This document shows, piece after piece, positions 16,401-17,505 of a stretch of DNA of 17,505 bases. The number at the start of each line of letters is the position of its first letter. The stretch's first letter is position 1. Below the pieces are notes generated by a model. The model saw nothing but the letters and a program-made list of their open reading frames with translations, did not search any database and had not been told where the DNA came from. Origin of the DNA: Methanobacteriota archaeon (GTDB lineage: Archaea; Thermoplasmatota; Poseidoniia; Poseidoniales; Poseidoniaceae); the NCBI GenBank assembly GCA_002707335.2, contig PAMN02000042.1:15617-33121 (forward strand), given 5' to 3'. A program made the position numbers and the translations under genes.

Positions 16401-17505
16401 CCTCAATAGTATCCTCTGCTTCATATGGGACATACAATCCAGATAATTGATGAGTTCCAGCATCACTGATTACTTCGATTTTAGCCGGTATGAATTCAAC
16501 TTGTCCTGCAAGTTTAGCGGCCGCTGAATTCTCTGTTTCGTAATTCAAATCATCCAATTGAGATTCATTCAAAGACAAACGTAAACTTGGAACATATTCA
16601 GTACCACCAACCTGTGCAATCATTGTATTGCCAACCCACAAGGCTAAATTCTGAACACCTAAACCTACTGTGCCTACATCAGATAATGTAACCTCAAATG
16701 ATTTGGCATTTTGTGGGATGAATAAGTTGTGCCAACTTGTTGGATTGAATCCAACCTGGAATTCGATAGACTCGTTATTATCTGCGAATACATCTTGATT
16801 GCCCCATGAACCAATTCCGTGTTGTTTAATCGTCCATTCATGCCTACCGTCATTATCTACGTCTAAATATGGTGATTTTATTGTTTCAGCAGGATAAAGT
16901 TGTAACTGCAAATCATCAACCGCCCATGCCACACCATTACTGACGTACTTCAAACGAATGTTAGAGGTTTGTCTCTCAAGCTGAATTATTTCTCCCAGAT
17001 TATTGACTTGATGCCACGGACTGTAGTCCAATGACATGAAAATTTCAGGAGAACCGTTTGTTATGGTTTGGATTTTTACTGCACTGAATGGCATGTCAAT
17101 ATCAAAGATTGGTGAAACTAACTCTGATTGATTTTCACCTACATAAGTACCATTTTCAGAATCTGAAGTTATGTTTTGCATAACCCAATCATCATTATGA
17201 CTGGAGAACGATTGTACGATTTTTCCGCCGCCTTGTATACTAAATAGTCTTGGAGATTCACTTCCATTAGATACCAGATTGATTTTCAAAGTCAAAGAAT
17301 CATACATTTCATGGTCTATTCCACTAAGTCCGATTTCTAAGCCAGAAAGATTCTCATAACCTGGAATTACATTTCCGCTATTAGCATCAATTACAGACCA
17401 TTTTATATCGGTTCCATTTGGAATTTCAGCATTTAAAAAAACTGGCGGATAGGCTCCTTTTTCTAACAATTCGTCAGAAGAACTAGCCCACCCAAAGGAA
17501 GGCGT
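13465..17505 (-). CDS. Giant surface protein with C-terminal membrane anchor and acidic tail (5' end outside window)
   Basis: The frame is open to the right edge: codons upstream of the TTG at 17469 continue without a stop, so the true start is outside and 1,346 residues are visible. The protein is a long series of beta-sandwich domains. Near the visible N-terminus is a jelly-roll-like segment with the acidic motif DVDNDGRHEWTI. Later there are Ig-like segments ending in D-x-[AS]-G-[NH] (for example FEGRDQAGNQF). Next is a CARDB-like domain at about 1185-1280 (VQIHIRNDGKKSG, then WKPSSPGMQRITVTIDN). A single membrane helix (about 1293-1314) and a 30-residue tail rich in Glu, Tyr and Asp complete it. 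This is a type I topology with almost everything outside. Sequons (N-x-S/T) are numerous, so glycosylation is likely. No enzyme motif is visible. It is probably a cell-surface scaffold or adhesin of the kind abundant in marine euryarchaea. Confidence 0.85.
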   Translation of the reverse strand, partial: TPSFGWASSSDELLEKGAYPPVFLNAEIPNGTDIKWSVIDANSGNVIPGYENLSGLEIGLSGIDHEMYDSLTLKINLVSNGSESPRLFSIQGGGKIVQSFSSHNDDWVMQNITSDSENGTYVGENQSELVSPIFDIDMPFSAVKIQTITNGSPEIFMSLDYSPWHQVNNLGEIIQLERQTSNIRLKYVSNGVAWAVDDLQLQLYPAETIKSPYLDVDNDGRHEWTIKQHGIGSWGNQDVFADNNESIEFQVGFNPTSWHNLFIPQNAKSFEVTLSDVGTVGLGVQNLALWVGNTMIAQVGGTEYVPSLRLSLNESQLDDLNYETENSAAAKLAGQVEFIPAKIEVISDAGTHQLSGLYVPYEAEDTIEATALSELVMSINRLRLNPSKASSMTLDFRADSKCTMYAEVVSMTHSGDVEIGVMTWFNDSSVLIPSSDWREVNTRVQIHQSAAHRIIMNLYSDDHNAMWQIPVESGGVIKMGDHETIILSGSGIQHNQSSSIHDLLFKFRTSQSFQDQEDLRIETRLELKNGIVSKPAIKTWSNGAVHNDMVIEDMIITTGDKVIPESNKFLMAQQNITFHIDAGFDIPFGNSKPYPGEYNLSLFRNDEVIAFTSDYEGNYWLVETSAPFTSGNITYEAKIAPLNGGDLGSSPVMNRTFEVDPLAPIVTDSNIRFFDHLNPSPNREIRINITDQPVLPTNVTLMLWTEWANDYDKNGWPSEDEYIPRLMTNPTNLDASVGTYVAVIDDTPAFQGEKVAGYVLGTDPSGHQLLGGGSGNVDDHLFMYQIRNDGVPVVDNDGFEWDGGRRTWLHPGQSYGLNVSFSEVNGISDISEVRIALASNIPSDNMELVWDSTINDCFSNSMHIVINSCIVTGTTGNAAEPFDQDLMLKLDITPQWSMPDLGDTRREPLVEVIDRAGNLDSVLYPQNRWRFSAEMMMPNDLVLWVENGALTENGARVNPSSSMELSGQLYFTKTHEKPQFDCQIEVKVNGIKTHAHSMDGNFTASITAPHSSGLHPMTYSIDCMPEQGIDTTSQSEAVLWILVDGDGPTVVEFHSPREESILEPAIHNITVVVSENYGIDEESVRMFWWVTYIGDNNPIHSGSVPMQIKGHENSGLRLEFTGIVDISGISGDILQEQTVLKVRFEGRDQAGNQFSKVQNSENYPVHVWKLVKYEPEFSLERSGIDVSKATIEVEEPVVVQIHIRNDGKKSGEVPLKVEVFDLSGNSEEIASTRFFVDAETVSTYIVDWKPSSPGMQRITVTIDNQTEHTPYIDVDPIQEKGFLEDSIGATNPYILGTTIVMLFIGLISILAWMRFATVKHNELEDEFEYEYEDEYEDEYEDELDDI
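13481..13516. repeat. 12-bp tandem repeat, three perfect copies, in the acidic tail
   Basis: TCATCTTCGTAT is repeated three times without a mismatch (13481-13492, 13493-13504, 13505-13516) and is followed by a partial TCAT. On the minus strand each unit encodes the tetrapeptide Glu-Tyr-Glu-Asp in the cytoplasmic tail of the giant surface protein. The unit is a multiple of three, so copy changes would keep the frame. Confidence 0.85.

Noticed and set aside
17467..17469. TTG as the start of the right-hand giant protein
   Set aside because: The frame continues upstream to the window edge without a stop, no signal peptide follows the TTG, and the protein begins mid-domain. The true start lies outside the window.
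1..17505. Mobile element, phage or defence-system content
   Set aside because: No transposase, integrase, terminal repeats, target-site duplications, tRNA attachment site, nuclease or toxin-antitoxin pair could be recognised.

Overview
This looks like a piece of an archaeal genome, most likely a planktonic Marine Group II euryarchaeote (Poseidoniales). The taxonomy is inferred from gene content and style, not from a marker gene. The signs are moderately AT-rich DNA, very tight gene packing with overlapping starts and stops, a TATA box placed for a leaderless transcript, an archaeal-type aconitase-X enzyme, and giant secreted beta-sandwich proteins with C-terminal membrane anchors. I see no tRNA, rRNA, CRISPR array, insertion sequence or phage gene. 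No gap between genes exceeds about 170 bases, so the window is almost entirely coding.

Layout. Positions 1-5039 (minus) hold most of a giant secreted and membrane protein. It has a signal peptide, about nine Ig-like/CARDB/NEW3-like units, five membrane helices and an acidic cytoplasmic tail, and it runs off the left edge. Its start overlaps the end of a small helical protein gene (5032-5457, minus). A divergent promoter region with repeated TGCAT boxes follows. Then comes a plus-strand operon of three genes that overlap by 8 nt at each junction: Bcp-type peroxiredoxin (5625-6110), hexapeptide-repeat acyltransferase (6103-6570) and flavin-reductase-like split-barrel protein (6563-7336). Facing it is a minus-strand pair: a single-chain aconitase-X/phosphomevalonate-dehydratase-like enzyme (8224-9957) followed with no gap by a nucleotide-sugar epimerase (7324-8223). 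Positions 10034-11731 (plus) encode a membrane-anchored surface protein with a Cys-flanked EF-hand-like loop, a short collagen-like GXY run and ELWxxDGT-like repeats. Positions 11728-13413 (minus) encode glutamine-dependent NAD+ synthetase. From 13465 to the right edge (minus) is most of a second giant surface protein with one C-terminal membrane anchor and an acidic Glu/Tyr/Asp tail.

How the parts may fit together. Three genes build the cell surface (two giants and the EF-hand/collagen-like protein). The acyltransferase and the epimerase could make modified sugars for glycans on such proteins, which carry many N-x-S/T sequons. The aconitase-X enzyme probably belongs to archaeal isoprenoid synthesis, NadE makes NAD+, and Bcp removes peroxides. 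Most of this is housekeeping plus surface biology. The least-described items are the single-chain AcnX fusion, the small protein coupled to the giant surface protein, and the EF-hand/collagen-like surface protein.
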